The notes below the pieces were generated by a model, which did not search any database, had not been told where the DNA came from, and saw nothing but the letters and a program-made list of their open reading frames with translations. From an uncultured Collinsella sp. (GTDB taxonomy: Bacteria > Actinomycetota > Coriobacteriia > Coriobacteriales > Coriobacteriaceae): a stretch of 34,981 bases of DNA. The stretch is from assembly GCA_958403395.1 (NCBI GenBank), contig CATXXF010000022.1, forward strand, positions 1-34,981. Direction: 5' to 3'. A program made the translations under genes and the position numbers. Below are positions 7,459-18,000 of this stretch, piece after piece (position 1 is the stretch's first letter; each line of letters begins with the position of its first letter).

Positions 7459-10400
7459 ATGGATCTTTCGACTTTGATGCCGCAACAGCTGCAGATCGTC
7501 AAAACGCTCGACCGTCCGCTGTTTGTCTCGGCGGGCGCCGGCTCGGGCAAGACCTTTACCCTCACGCGCCGCATCGTCTACGCGCTCTCGCCCGAATCCG
7601 GTCCGTTCGTTGAGCATCTGGACCAGGTGCTCGCCATCACCTTTACCAAGGATGCTGCGGCCGAGATTCGCGACCGCGTGCGCCGTGCGCTTATCGACGA
7701 GGGCATGGACGAGGAGGCCCTGACCGTCGACGATGCGTGGATCTCGACCATTCACGGCATGTGCTCGCGTATCCTGCGCGCACACGCGTTGGAGCTGGGC
7801 ATCGACCCCGAGTTCACGGTGCTCACCGATACCGACGAGCTTATGGACCAGGCTGTTGAGCATGTGCTGGCCCGCGCGACGGCACCCGATGCCGCCCCCA
7901 AGCTCGCGGCATCGCTCAAGGCCCTCTACGCCTGGTACCCCATGGCGGGCGAGGGCGGCCCCTTTGGCGCCGGAACCACCATCAAGGGCCTGGTGCGCGA
8001 GCTGCTGGAGCTCTCGAGCCAGCTGCCGGGCGGCATGGACGACGTGCGCGTGGCACGCGGCCAGGCCGACACCTCGGCGCTTGCCGATGCCTATCGCGCG
8101 GCGCTGGGCGCAAGCAAGGCCGCGACCGAGAAGGCGCAGGTGGCGCTCGATGCCATCGACGCGTTCGAGGCGAGCGGCAAGACCATGGCCGATGCGGCGC
8201 GACTCATGATGTCGTGCACCATGCCGCGCGCGAGCAAGGCATTCCCCAAGGAGCAGGTCGAGCTGCTCAAGGCCGAGGCCGCCGATGCGTTTATCAATAT
8301 CTTGCTTGCCTGTGGCGGTCCGGCGCTCGATGCGCTGGTGGGGCTTGCCCGTGCTGTGGAGGCGGAGTACCGTGCGCTCAAGGCCGACCAGTCCGCGCTC
8401 GACAATAACGATCTGCTGCGCATGGCATATGAGGCGTTGCGCGATTATCCCGCCATCCGAGCCGCCTACGAGGGCCGCTTTAAGATGGTCATGATTGATG
8501 AGTTCCAGGATACCGACCAGATGCAGGTCGATTTGATTCGCTATCTGACGGGCGCGGGGGAGCGCGCGTTGTGTACCGTAGGCGATGCGCAGCAGTCCAT
8601 CTATCGCTTCCGTGGCGCCGAGGTCGAGGTGTTCCGTCGCCAGGAGCGCAAGGTGGGCTCGTCTGCCGCGCCCGAGGCGACTGCCGTGGCCGACGCCCCT
8701 GCTGGCGAGCTCGTCAAACTTGTGCGCAACTTCCGCAGCCACGACGAGGTGCTGCGTTACGTGGCACGCGTCTTCGACGGCGATGACGGCGGCCTGATGC
8801 AGGGTTTTTTGGATCTTGAGGCGAGCGACGGCCGCAAGGACACGCTGGTGGCAGACGCCTCGCGTCGCCAGGCCCTCTTTGTTGCCGGCGGCAGTACGCA
8901 GGAGCGCACACAGGCAAAGGCCCGTGCGATCGCCGAGCGGTTCCGCTCGCTTGCCGATGCCGGCCAGCCCCAGGGCGGCATGGTGCTGCTGCTGGGCCGC
9001 ATGACCAACGCAGACGTCTACGCACAGGCCTTCCGTGACCAGGGGCTCGACTGTGTCATCGCGGGCGGCTCAGTCTTTGCGCAGGCTGCCGAGGTGCAGA
9101 CGGTGCGCGCCCTGGTTTGCGCGCTCGCCAATCCGGCCGATACGGCGCAGGGCCTTATGCCGCTGCTCGCCTCGCCGATGTTTGCGCTGGGCGCCCAGGA
9201 GTTTTTGGCGCTGGCGACCAAGCTCGATAGCGAGACGGGGGAGACCTCGCGCCGGAATATCGACGTGGGCATCATGAGCGATTCCGATGTGCCGGGCTTG
9301 CAGGGCTTGCCGCTCGTGACGCGCGCCCGCGAGGTACTGCGGTATGCGCTTCGTCGCGTGGGCCGCGATTCGTTCGCCGCCATCGCGCGCGACGTGGTCA
9401 ACGCCTCCGGCTGGTTTGTGCGTCTGGCGCAGCGCGGCCCCGAGGGCAAGGCCATTGCCGCCAACGTGCTCAAGGCGCTCGACGCCGTGGCTGAGGCTGA
9501 GGCCGAGTTCGGCAACTCGCCGCGTTCCATCGCGCTTGCCCTCGACCGCTTCTTGGCGGGCAAGGAAGCCCCGGGTGCCCTCAACGAGGAGGGCGACGGC
9601 GCGGTGCGCATCATGACGGTGCACGCCTCCAAGGGTCTGGAGTATCCGGTCGTGGCGGTTGCCGAGTGCTTTGGCGTGCGTAAGTCCTCGGGTGCGGCAC
9701 AGATGGGTCGCGTCGAGGGCGGAGCACAGGTCGTGGCACTGCCGGCACGCTTCGACGGCGTTAAGCTCGCCGACGGGACCTTTGTGAAGGGCGACGACGT
9801 TAAAAAGCAGTTTGAGCATGCGTTTAAGGGCAAGGGCACGTCGCTGTGGCTGCCGCCGGAGCTCATGGAGGACGTCTGTGCGACGGGTTCTCCCGCCGAG
9901 GCATTTGCTCACCTGCGCAACGATGACCTGCGGCTTTCGCTCGAGGAGCGGGCCCGCTTGCTCTATGTTGCCATGACGCGTGCGCGCGAGCTGGTGATCT
10001 TGGCGATGGATGCCGGCGTGAGCCGTAGCAAGGTGACGGCGCCGACCTTCGACGTCGAGACCGATCTGACCTACGACGTGCTGCGCCGCATCCTGCCGAC
10101 CGACAGTCTGGACATGCCGCAGCTCGATAGCGACCGTTTGGTGTTCGACAACTCCAAACCGGGCGACTACGAGCTCATTTCGCTCGCGGGCTTTACCTTT
10201 GGCGAGCAGGCGTTTGAGGCTAACGCTTCGCTGGATGCCGAGGGCAGGCTCGTTCGTGGCGATGCGGGGGCGGAGGGTGCCGGTGCAGATGCCCGCGCCG
10301 CCGTCCCCGGTCCTGCCGACCCCAAGCCCGATTCGTTTGAGCTTGTGTATCCCCAGGCAGTGGGCGTGCGCATGGGCATCTGTCCGTATCCGATGCGTGA

Positions 10401-11091
10401 CTCGTATAGCTACTCGTCAATCGCCGCGGCACTCCATGCCGAGACGGAAGACCGTGCCGCCGAGACGCGCGTACCCATGGACGAGGCTGGCGATGATGCG
10501 GAGTCGGATGGCTCGGAGATGACGGATGCAGACGTGGCCGCTGTCGAGCCCGCCGGCAATCCCATGGCGCTGGGCTCGGCGTTCCATGCCGCCTGCCAGT
10601 GGCTCATCGAGATGGGTGCCGATGTGCTGCCCGCTGAGCGTGCCGACGCCCTGGCTCGCCTGTGGCACCTGACGCCAGAACAGCGCGAGCGCTTCGATGC
10701 CGCCCTGGACCGCTGGCTCAAGTCGGCTGTTCGTGCCGAGCTGTTCGCATGGCCGTGCGTTCGCGCCGAGGTGCCGTTCTTTTCGCTGGGCTGCGAGGAC
10801 GAGGACATCGCTCGCTACGGCGCCTATGCCGAAGGCGCCATCGATGCACTGGCGACCGACCCGGCCGATCCGTCACGCGCACTGGTCATCGACTACAAGA
10901 CGGGCGGCACACCGGACGAGACGCCGGAACAGCTGCGGGAGAAGCACGCCCTGCAGGCGCGCGTCTACGCCGACGTGTTGCACAAGGCGGGCTTTGAGGC
11001 CATGACCGTCAAGTTCGTCCGCGTGGAGCAGCCGGATCCAACCATTTTCGTCGAACCCGCCGAACCTCAAGTAGTCACCTACAATCTCTAG
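7459..11091 (+). CDS. AddA-like UvrD-family helicase-nuclease
   Basis: A 1210-residue superfamily 1 helicase with a C-terminal RecB nuclease, the AddA type. Helicase motifs in order: Walker A AGAGSGKT at 25-32, motif Ia ITFTKDAAAEIRDRV, motif II M-I-D347-E-F-Q-D-T-D, motif III GDAQQSIYRFRGAE, the VRNFRS motif IV, motif V in TVHASKGLEYPVV and motif VI YVAMTRAR at 836-843. The nuclease site is A-I-D1129 followed by I-D1145-Y-K1147. It would unwind and degrade double-strand ends together with the AddB-like protein encoded immediately upstream; AAGGAGG for this gene lies within the last codons of that gene, so the two are translated as a pair. A low-complexity Ala/Asp/Gly-rich linker (around 935-960) separates helicase and nuclease parts. 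Active sites look intact. Confidence 0.92.
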   Translation: MDLSTLMPQQLQIVKTLDRPLFVSAGAGSGKTFTLTRRIVYALSPESGPFVEHLDQVLAITFTKDAAAEIRDRVRRALIDEGMDEEALTVDDAWISTIHGMCSRILRAHALELGIDPEFTVLTDTDELMDQAVEHVLARATAPDAAPKLAASLKALYAWYPMAGEGGPFGAGTTIKGLVRELLELSSQLPGGMDDVRVARGQADTSALADAYRAALGASKAATEKAQVALDAIDAFEASGKTMADAARLMMSCTMPRASKAFPKEQVELLKAEAADAFINILLACGGPALDALVGLARAVEAEYRALKADQSALDNNDLLRMAYEALRDYPAIRAAYEGRFKMVMIDEFQDTDQMQVDLIRYLTGAGERALCTVGDAQQSIYRFRGAEVEVFRRQERKVGSSAAPEATAVADAPAGELVKLVRNFRSHDEVLRYVARVFDGDDGGLMQGFLDLEASDGRKDTLVADASRRQALFVAGGSTQERTQAKARAIAERFRSLADAGQPQGGMVLLLGRMTNADVYAQAFRDQGLDCVIAGGSVFAQAAEVQTVRALVCALANPADTAQGLMPLLASPMFALGAQEFLALATKLDSETGETSRRNIDVGIMSDSDVPGLQGLPLVTRAREVLRYALRRVGRDSFAAIARDVVNASGWFVRLAQRGPEGKAIAANVLKALDAVAEAEAEFGNSPRSIALALDRFLAGKEAPGALNEEGDGAVRIMTVHASKGLEYPVVAVAECFGVRKSSGAAQMGRVEGGAQVVALPARFDGVKLADGTFVKGDDVKKQFEHAFKGKGTSLWLPPELMEDVCATGSPAEAFAHLRNDDLRLSLEERARLLYVAMTRARELVILAMDAGVSRSKVTAPTFDVETDLTYDVLRRILPTDSLDMPQLDSDRLVFDNSKPGDYELISLAGFTFGEQAFEANASLDAEGRLVRGDAGAEGAGADARAAVPGPADPKPDSFELVYPQAVGVRMGICPYPMRDSYSYSSIAAALHAETEDRAAETRVPMDEAGDDAESDGSEMTDADVAAVEPAGNPMALGSAFHAACQWLIEMGADVLPAERADALARLWHLTPEQRERFDAALDRWLKSAVRAELFAWPCVRAEVPFFSLGCEDEDIARYGAYAEGAIDALATDPADPSRALVIDYKTGGTPDETPEQLREKHALQARVYADVLHKAGFEAMTVKFVRVEQPDPTIFVEPAEPQVVTYNL

Positions 11092-11103
11092 CCCTCAGAT
11101 AAC

Positions 11104-11166
11104 TTGCGGTGGAATAGTTCCTGTATTGCGGTCCAGGTGGCCCAAGCGGGAACTATTCCACCGCAA
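11104..11166. repeat. Perfect 18-bp inverted repeat between addA and dnaE
   Basis: TTGCGGTGGAATAGTTCC (11104-11121) and its exact reverse complement (11149-11166) flank a 27-nt centre. Each arm also contains a small internal dyad, GGAA-N3-TTCC. No T-run follows on either strand, so it is not a typical intrinsic terminator. It may be a REP/BIME-type or miniature element, or an RNA processing hairpin downstream of addA. Confidence 0.75.
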
Positions 11167-11222
11167 CTGCAAGAGGAGCCGTGTTGGTTTGGCTAGGTTC
11201 GGGTGCTGTCCGTGCCGTGCGG

Positions 11223-11228
11223 TAAAAT
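11223..11228 (+). promoter_or_regulatory. Predicted -10 box of dnaE
   Basis: TAAAAT (11223-11228) lies 39 nt before the dnaE start; I see no convincing -35 element 16-18 nt upstream. CGGAGC at about 11254-11259 is the ribosome site. Confidence 0.4.
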
Positions 11229-11267
11229 CGTTCAGTCAGAACACGAACCCGTATCGGAGCTCATCAC

Positions 11268-14200
11268 ATGGCATTCGTCCATCTGCACAATCACACTGTT
11301 TTCTCCATGCTCGACGGCGCAACCCGTATCCAGGATATGGTCAACCGTGCCGTTGAGCTTGGCATGCCCGCCGTGGCCATTACCGACCACGGCTACATGT
11401 ATGGCGTGCCCGACCTGGCGCTGGCCTGCGACGCCGTCAATCACAACACGCCCGAGTACAAAACCTGGAGCCACGACAAGGCCTTCTTGGAAAAGGACCG
11501 CCGCGACGAGCTGGTGGAGCCCGACCCCGAGGCAAACCCGCGCGAGCATGCCCAGTACGTCAAAGACATGGCCATGTGGGACGAGAAGGGCAACATCGAC
11601 GAGCTCAAACCGCCCCTGGTCATCAAGCCCATCTTTGGCTGCGAGGTCTACTTTACGCCGGACGAGACCCTTGCCCGCGACCACAAGCCCGAGCTCTACC
11701 ATATGATCCTCCTGGCCAAAGACCAGGAAGGCTACGTCAATCTGATGCAGACGGTCTCCGAGGCCGCCGTGCAGGGCTTTTACTACAAGCCGCGCGTGAC
11801 GCTCGACAACCTGCGCCGCCATGCCAAGGGCATGATCTGCACCAGCGCCTGCATCGCGGGCATCATCCCCAAATACATCGACCGCGGTGACATGGAAGGC
11901 GCCATCAAGTGGGCCGAGACCTTCCGTGATACCTTCGAGCCCGGCGACTTCTACATCGAGATCCAGGAACACGGCATCACCACCGACAACGGCCTGACTG
12001 ACGAGCAGATGGACCGCACGCTCATCGATATCGCCAAGCAGGTGGGCGTCAAGGTCATCGCCACCAACGACTTCCACTACCTGCGCCGCGAGGATGCGCC
12101 CGTGCAGGACGTCATCATGTGTATTGGCATGAACGCCAAGGTCGATGACCCCAACCGCATGCGCATGACCGGCTCGGAGTTTTACATGAAGACCGAGGAG
12201 GAGATGCGGGCGATGTTCCCGTATTGCCCCGAGGCCTGCGACAACACGCTCGAGATCGCCGACAAGTGCTACGTCGAGCTGGACTGGGACTCCATCATCC
12301 TGCCGCGCTTCCCGTTGCTCGATCCCGGCGAGACGCATGAGAGCCAGTTCCGCCGCGAGTGCGAGAAAGGCCTGCGCCAGCACTATGGTGACGACTGGGC
12401 CACACGCGAGATCGGTGGCGTCAACATCAAAGAACGCTTTGAGTACGAATACAAGGTCATCTGCGACAAGGGCTTTGCCGCCTACTTTTTGATCGTTGCC
12501 GAGTACGTGCAATGGGCCAAGGACAACGGCATCGGCGTCGGCCCCGGCCGTGGCTCGGCCGCCGGCGCTATCGTCGCCTACGCCATGAACATCACCGCGT
12601 TCGACCCGCTCGAGAACGGCCTGATGTTCGAGAGGTTCCTGTCCCCGCAGCGTACCGAGATGCCCGATATCGATATGGACTTCGACGATGAGCGGCGCCT
12701 CGAGGTCGTGGAGCACGTTCGCCAGCTCTACGGCCCCGAGAAGGTCACCCACGTCATCACCTACTCGACCATTAAGGCCAAGCAGGCCATCAACGACGCC
12801 GCGCGCGTGCTGGACTATCCGGTCTACATGGGCCAGCGCCTGTCCAAGATGGTCTCGAGCGACCCCAAGGTCAAGCTCAAGCAGGTGCTCGAAAAGCAAC
12901 CCGGCAAAGAGGATCTGTTTAACCCCGACTTTGCCGAGGCCTATAAAAAGGACGACGACGCCCGCCGCATCATCGACACGGCGCTCTCGATCGAGGGCCT
13001 CACCCGTGGCGAGGGCGTGCACGCGTGCGCCGTTCTGATCTGCCGCGATCCCGTCAACGAGCACGTGCCCACCAAGCTCGATACCAAGGGCGGCGTCGAG
13101 ATTACCCAGTACGAGGGTCATACCGTTGCCGACATGGGCCTGCTCAAGATGGACTTCCTGGGCCTGCGTACGCTGACGGTTATCTCCAAGGCCAAGGCCA
13201 ACATCAAAAAGAACTTCGGCATCGACATCAAAGAGGAAGAGATTCCCTTTGACGATCCCGAGATCTTTAAGCTCATGGGCTCTGGCCACACCGCCGGCGT
13301 CTTCCAGGTCGAGTCCGCCGGCATGACGGCCACGATCAAGAACATGAAGCCCACCGAGTACAAGCACGTCGTGGCATTGATCGCTCTGTACCGCCCGGGC
13401 CCGTTGGGCGCCGGCATGGTCTCGTCCTACATCAACCGTATGAACGGCAAGGAGCCGGCCGTCTCCTACGACGACCGCCTGGACGACATCCTGGGCGAAA
13501 CCTACGGCACCATGGTCTACCAGGAGCAGGTTATGCTCATCTCCGTCGAGATGTGCGGCTTCTCCAAGGGCGAATCGGACTCGCGTATCCGTAAGCCCGT
13601 GGCTAAGAAAAAGATTAAGCTGCTCACGTCGACGGTGCTCCACTGGGAGGATGGCTCGGACGAGACCACCTACGACCACTGGATGAACGGCGCTATCAAG
13701 AACAACTACACGCGCGAGGTCGCCCAGAAGATTTGGGACGATGTTCTCGAGTTCGCATCTTACGCCTTCAACAAGTCGCACTCCGCCGGCTACGCCATCC
13801 TGGTTATGCAGACGGCGTGGCTCAAGGCGCACTATCCGCACGAGTACATGGCGGCCGTTCTGACGTCCTACACGGGCAAGACCGACAAGATCGTGCACTA
13901 CGTCTCGGCGTGCCGTCACGACGGCATCCCCGTGCTGTCGCCAGATGTCAACGAGTCCGGCACCGAGTTTACGGCTACCAAGGAAGGCGTGCGCTTTGGT
14001 CTGGCCGGCATCCGCGGCGTGGGCACCGGCGTGGCGCAGGCGATTATCGCCGAGCGCGAGGCGGGCGGTCCGTTTAAGACGCTGCACGACTTTGTCGAGC
14101 GCGTGGACTCGAGCCAGGCAAACCGTCGCGTGATCGAATCGCTGATCAAGGCAGGCGCCTTCGACTCCACGGGGTATCCGCGTCGCCAGATGATGCACTT

Positions 14201-15071
14201 TGTGGACAAGAACAACCCCGAGAACATCATCGATGCCGCGGTAAAGCGCCAGAAGGACCGCGCGAGCGGCCAGACGTCGTTCTTCGATATGTTTGGCGAC
14301 GTTGAGGGCTCGGGCTTTGAGGTGAGCGTGCCCGATCCGGATGGCCAGGAATGGGACCGCCACCTTAAGCTGAGCCAGGAGAAGGAGGTTCTGGGCATCT
14401 ACGTCTCGGACCACCCGCTGCGTCCGTTTGAGTATGCACTAGCCAAGGCGCGCGACTTCTCGTTCTCGCAGATCGACACCGGCTACGAGGTGCAAAACCC
14501 CACGGGCGGCACCATCAACCAGGAGATTCCCGAGGGCAAGGCGCTGTGGTGGGCCGGCATGGTCTCGAGCGTGTCCAAGCGCGTGACCAAAAACGGCGAC
14601 CCCATGGGCATCGTGCAGCTCGAAGACATGGAAGGCGAGGCCACGGTCGTGGTGTTCCCCAAGACCTACAAGGAGGCCGAGGGGTATCTGTACGGCGAGG
14701 TCGATCCCGAGACCGGCGCACAGCTGTCCGATGCGTTTGTGCGCATTAAGGGCAAGCTCGAGCGCTCGGACCGCGGCGACCAGATCATCGCGCAGGAGAT
14801 TGTGCCGCTGGAGCTTAGCGAGGAGAAAAACAAGCCCAAGGTGTTTGAGGTCATGGTGCCCAACAGCCGCTTTAGCCAGGGCAATATGGCGCGCCTGGCC
14901 ACGGTGCTCACCACCAACCCGGGCGGCGACCGCGTGGAGATCTTTATTGAGCAAGTCGACGGGCGCGTGCTGCGCGCTGAGGTGCCGGCCAAGGTCAATG
15001 CACGCTCGATTCCGCTGCTGGCAGAGGCAAAGGCCATCGTCGGCAACCAAGGCCGCGTGACGGTTATCTAA
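11268..15071 (+). CDS. dnaE: DNA polymerase III alpha subunit DnaE
   Basis: The replicative polymerase catalytic subunit, 1267 residues, of the DnaE1 type. Domains in order: an N-terminal PHP domain (H5-L-H7 in FVHLHNHT, D40-H41 in AITDHG, and further ligand-like residues in TSACIAG and NDFHYL); a C-family polymerase core with the catalytic aspartates D469 and D471 in PDIDMDFDDERR and D629 in LLKMDFLGLRTL; helix-hairpin-helix and finger regions; and a C-terminal OB-fold (about 1085-1160). Because the PHP metal ligands look preserved, built-in 3'-5' proofreading as described for mycobacterial DnaE1 is possible. A CGGAGC ribosome site precedes the start. The SNF2-type gene follows after 28 nt, probably in the same transcript. 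Confidence 0.97.
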   Translation: MAFVHLHNHTVFSMLDGATRIQDMVNRAVELGMPAVAITDHGYMYGVPDLALACDAVNHNTPEYKTWSHDKAFLEKDRRDELVEPDPEANPREHAQYVKDMAMWDEKGNIDELKPPLVIKPIFGCEVYFTPDETLARDHKPELYHMILLAKDQEGYVNLMQTVSEAAVQGFYYKPRVTLDNLRRHAKGMICTSACIAGIIPKYIDRGDMEGAIKWAETFRDTFEPGDFYIEIQEHGITTDNGLTDEQMDRTLIDIAKQVGVKVIATNDFHYLRREDAPVQDVIMCIGMNAKVDDPNRMRMTGSEFYMKTEEEMRAMFPYCPEACDNTLEIADKCYVELDWDSIILPRFPLLDPGETHESQFRRECEKGLRQHYGDDWATREIGGVNIKERFEYEYKVICDKGFAAYFLIVAEYVQWAKDNGIGVGPGRGSAAGAIVAYAMNITAFDPLENGLMFERFLSPQRTEMPDIDMDFDDERRLEVVEHVRQLYGPEKVTHVITYSTIKAKQAINDAARVLDYPVYMGQRLSKMVSSDPKVKLKQVLEKQPGKEDLFNPDFAEAYKKDDDARRIIDTALSIEGLTRGEGVHACAVLICRDPVNEHVPTKLDTKGGVEITQYEGHTVADMGLLKMDFLGLRTLTVISKAKANIKKNFGIDIKEEEIPFDDPEIFKLMGSGHTAGVFQVESAGMTATIKNMKPTEYKHVVALIALYRPGPLGAGMVSSYINRMNGKEPAVSYDDRLDDILGETYGTMVYQEQVMLISVEMCGFSKGESDSRIRKPVAKKKIKLLTSTVLHWEDGSDETTYDHWMNGAIKNNYTREVAQKIWDDVLEFASYAFNKSHSAGYAILVMQTAWLKAHYPHEYMAAVLTSYTGKTDKIVHYVSACRHDGIPVLSPDVNESGTEFTATKEGVRFGLAGIRGVGTGVAQAIIAEREAGGPFKTLHDFVERVDSSQANRRVIESLIKAGAFDSTGYPRRQMMHFVDKNNPENIIDAAVKRQKDRASGQTSFFDMFGDVEGSGFEVSVPDPDGQEWDRHLKLSQEKEVLGIYVSDHPLRPFEYALAKARDFSFSQIDTGYEVQNPTGGTINQEIPEGKALWWAGMVSSVSKRVTKNGDPMGIVQLEDMEGEATVVVFPKTYKEAEGYLYGEVDPETGAQLSDAFVRIKGKLERSDRGDQIIAQEIVPLELSEEKNKPKVFEVMVPNSRFSQGNMARLATVLTTNPGGDRVEIFIEQVDGRVLRAEVPAKVNARSIPLLAEAKAIVGNQGRVTVI

Positions 15072-15099
15072 GCTACCCCGGGTGAGATTGGAGGAAGTG

Positions 15100-18000
15100 A
15101 TGACGCAGGGGACGTTTGTGCAGGCGCTCCGGAAAGAGGCGGCGCTGAGTGGCACCTTTATGAAGGGGCGTTCGCTCATGCTCAACGGCGCCGTGCTGTC
15201 GATTGAGGACAGCGGCTCGCGCTTCTCCAAAAACGTGACGGTTGAGGGCTCGGTGCGCGGCTCGCGTGGCGACCTGTACAAGACGCACGTGGCGCTCGAC
15301 ATGGACGAGCACGAGGTGATCGACTACGACTGCGATTGCCCCGCTGCCTATCGCTACCCCGGCATGTGCAAGCACGCCATCGCCACGGCGCTTGCGTACC
15401 TGGACGCCAGCGGCACCGAGCCCGTCGAGGGGCTGCGCACGCCGGTCCGCACGTTTACGGCGCAGCCGAAACAGCCCGCGCGCAACGCGCCCAAAGCGCC
15501 GGCCGTCAATCCCAACTTTCCCTTTCCGGCGCCCGTCCCCACGAGTCCCAGCCTCATGGCGGCGCTCTCCGATCTTTCGGACGCGCGCATGGATGAGCTG
15601 GCGAGCATGCGCCGCAAGCTCGCCGGCAGTGTGGATCCCGATGCCCCCAAGGCAGTGTTGGAGCCCTCGCTGGTGCCGTATTACAATCCACTGTTTGCCG
15701 ACCGCTTTAGCTGGGCGCTCGAGCTTCGCATTCGCTGTGGATCGGTCTCCTACGTGGTCAAGGACATCGACGGCATGGCCGATGCCTACGTGCGCGGCGG
15801 CACCTTCTCGTACGGCAAGAAGCTCACGTTTGTCCATACGCCCGAAGCCTTCGAAGACGTGTCGACAAAGCTGCTCAACCTTGTCGTGACGACAGTTGCC
15901 TATCTCGATGACATCACAAGCTCGCGTTCGGCGTCGTACGACTTTGCCCGCAGTGGTTTTGTCGCCGAGCGTCAGTTGCCGCTGTCCGAGCATAGCATCG
16001 TATATGTGCTGGACCTGTTGCGCGGCCAGACCATCTCTTTTGAGCCCGCCTGGTCGCGGGGGACGACGACGCATCGCACCTATGACGTGGCGGTCGAGCC
16101 GGCGCCGCAAGGGAAGGATGAAGCCCCGACCAAGCGCCCACCGCTCTTTGCCGCCAAAATCGCGCCGGCGGCTGGCGGCAGCTACGATCTGCGCCTGCCG
16201 GCCGATGCATACTGCTTTGCTTCGGGCGACGTTGCCTATCTGGTCGACACCCGCCGTGCGCGCCGCGCCGATGTGGCGTTTGCCCAGCATGCGGCGCCGT
16301 TTCTATCGCGTTTGCTGCCCTGTCGCACGCCGGTCCATATCGCTGCCGACCAGGTGGGGGAGTTCTGTCGTATGGCGCTGCCCATTTTGCGCGACTACAC
16401 CGACCTCACCGCGCCCGCCGCGCTCGATACCGTGGCACCCGATCCGAGCTTTGCTATGGCAATCGGCGTCGATGATGGGCTCGTGACCTGCAAAATTACG
16501 GTTACCTACGGCGATTGGTCGGCGGATCTCTTTAGCCTGGGCGCTCCGGGTAGTCCCTTCGAAGAGCGGCGCCCGGGCGTGCCGCCCCGCGACGAGGTGG
16601 CGGAGTTTCGCGTTATGGACACGGCGGCCCTGTATTTCGACTTTTACGAGGGCGGTCTGGCGTTTGAGGAGCGCGATGACGAGAGCTTGTTCCGCCTGCT
16701 GACCGAGGGCCTGTCCGCCCTGTCCGAGCTGGGTGAGGTCATGCTCAGCGACCGTCTGCGCCAGATCTCGGTCCGCCCCGCGCCCAAGCTCTCGGTTCGT
16801 GCGACCGTCAAGAGCAATCTGCTCGATGTCGAGTTGGGCGCGAGCGGGCTTTCGGCCGCGGACCTTGCCATCTACCTCGACTCCTACAAGCGTCACCAGA
16901 CGTTTGCGCGCCTTACGTCCGGCGACATCATTCGTTTGGACGAGGGCGCCCGAGCCGCGTTTGGCCTCGCCGAGGACCTGGGTGTCGATGCCGTCGACCT
17001 GCTCGACGGCGTGTCGCTTCCCGCGTCGAGTACCCTATTCGTCGATAGCATGCTCGCGCGCACGCCCGCGCTCGAGGCCGGTCGTGACGCCGCGTTCCGC
17101 CGCACCGTCGAGCGCTTGGATACGCTCGGCAAGATGGACTTTACGGTGCCGGTCTCGCTCAAGGCCACACTGCGCGGCTATCAGGTCGACGGATACCAGT
17201 GGCTCGGCTCGCTCGAACACCTGGGCCTTGGCGGCATCTTGGCCGACGACATGGGCCTGGGCAAAACGCTGCAGATGATCGCACATATCCTGGCGCGCGT
17301 GGAAGCGGGGGACGCCAAGCCCACGCTTGTGGTGTGCCCTGCGTCGCTTGTGTACAACTGGACCGCCGAGCTGGAGCGCTTTGCCCCGTCGCTCGATGTG
17401 TGCGCCATCGTGGGCGCCAAGGCGCAGCGTCGCGTGCAGATTGCCGGCGTTGCCGAGCATAACGTGGTCGTGACGTCGTATGACCTTATGCGGCGCGATA
17501 TCGACGAGTACGTCGAGCAGGATTTTGCCCGCGTGGTGCTCGACGAGGCCCAGTACATTAAAAACCCGCTCACCCAGGTGGCGCGCGCCGCAAAGCGCCT
17601 GCCTGCCGGCGTGCGCTTTGCCCTGACGGGCACGCCCATCGAAAACCGCCTATCCGAGCTCTGGAGCATCTTCGACTTTTTAATGCCGGGCCTGCTCGGC
17701 ACGCGCGAGTCGTTTGCCAAGCGCTTCGAAAGCCCGGTCGAGCACGCCGAGGGCGACAGCGCCGCTCGCCTGCAGGCGCTCGTGTCGCCGTTTGTGCTGC
17801 GCCGCGTAAAGGAAGACGTGGTGGCAGACCTGCCCGAGAAGATTGAGGATACGGTCATAGCGCAGCTCACCGGCGAGCAGCGCAAGCTGTACCTGGCAAA
17901 CCAGGACCGCATCGCCCAGCAGGTGCAGCACCGCGAGGCATCCGAGTTTAAGAAAGACAAGCTCAAGGTGCTCGCCGAGCTCACCAAGCTGCGCCAGATC

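Noticed and set aside
7144..8742. A 532-codon minus-strand frame opposite the AddB/AddA junction
   Set aside because: It crosses the ends of two well supported genes, shows no recognised motif and has the composition of antisense shadow frames.
10220..10500. Low-complexity Ala/Gly/Asp region in the AddA-like gene as a frameshift or fusion point
   Set aside because: The frame is continuous and the nuclease domain after it is intact, so it is best read as an interdomain linker.
11221..11250. SOS box before dnaE (GTTC and GAAC near 11229-11242)
   Set aside because: The half sites are in the reverse order (GTTC before GAAC) and spaced by 5 nt, which does not match GAAC-N4-GTTC.
11232..14414. 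A 1060-codon open frame on the minus strand opposite dnaE
   Set aside because: It mirrors the codon pattern of dnaE in G+C-rich DNA, has no ribosome site or domain, and its translation is rich in His, Val and Leu without family motifs.
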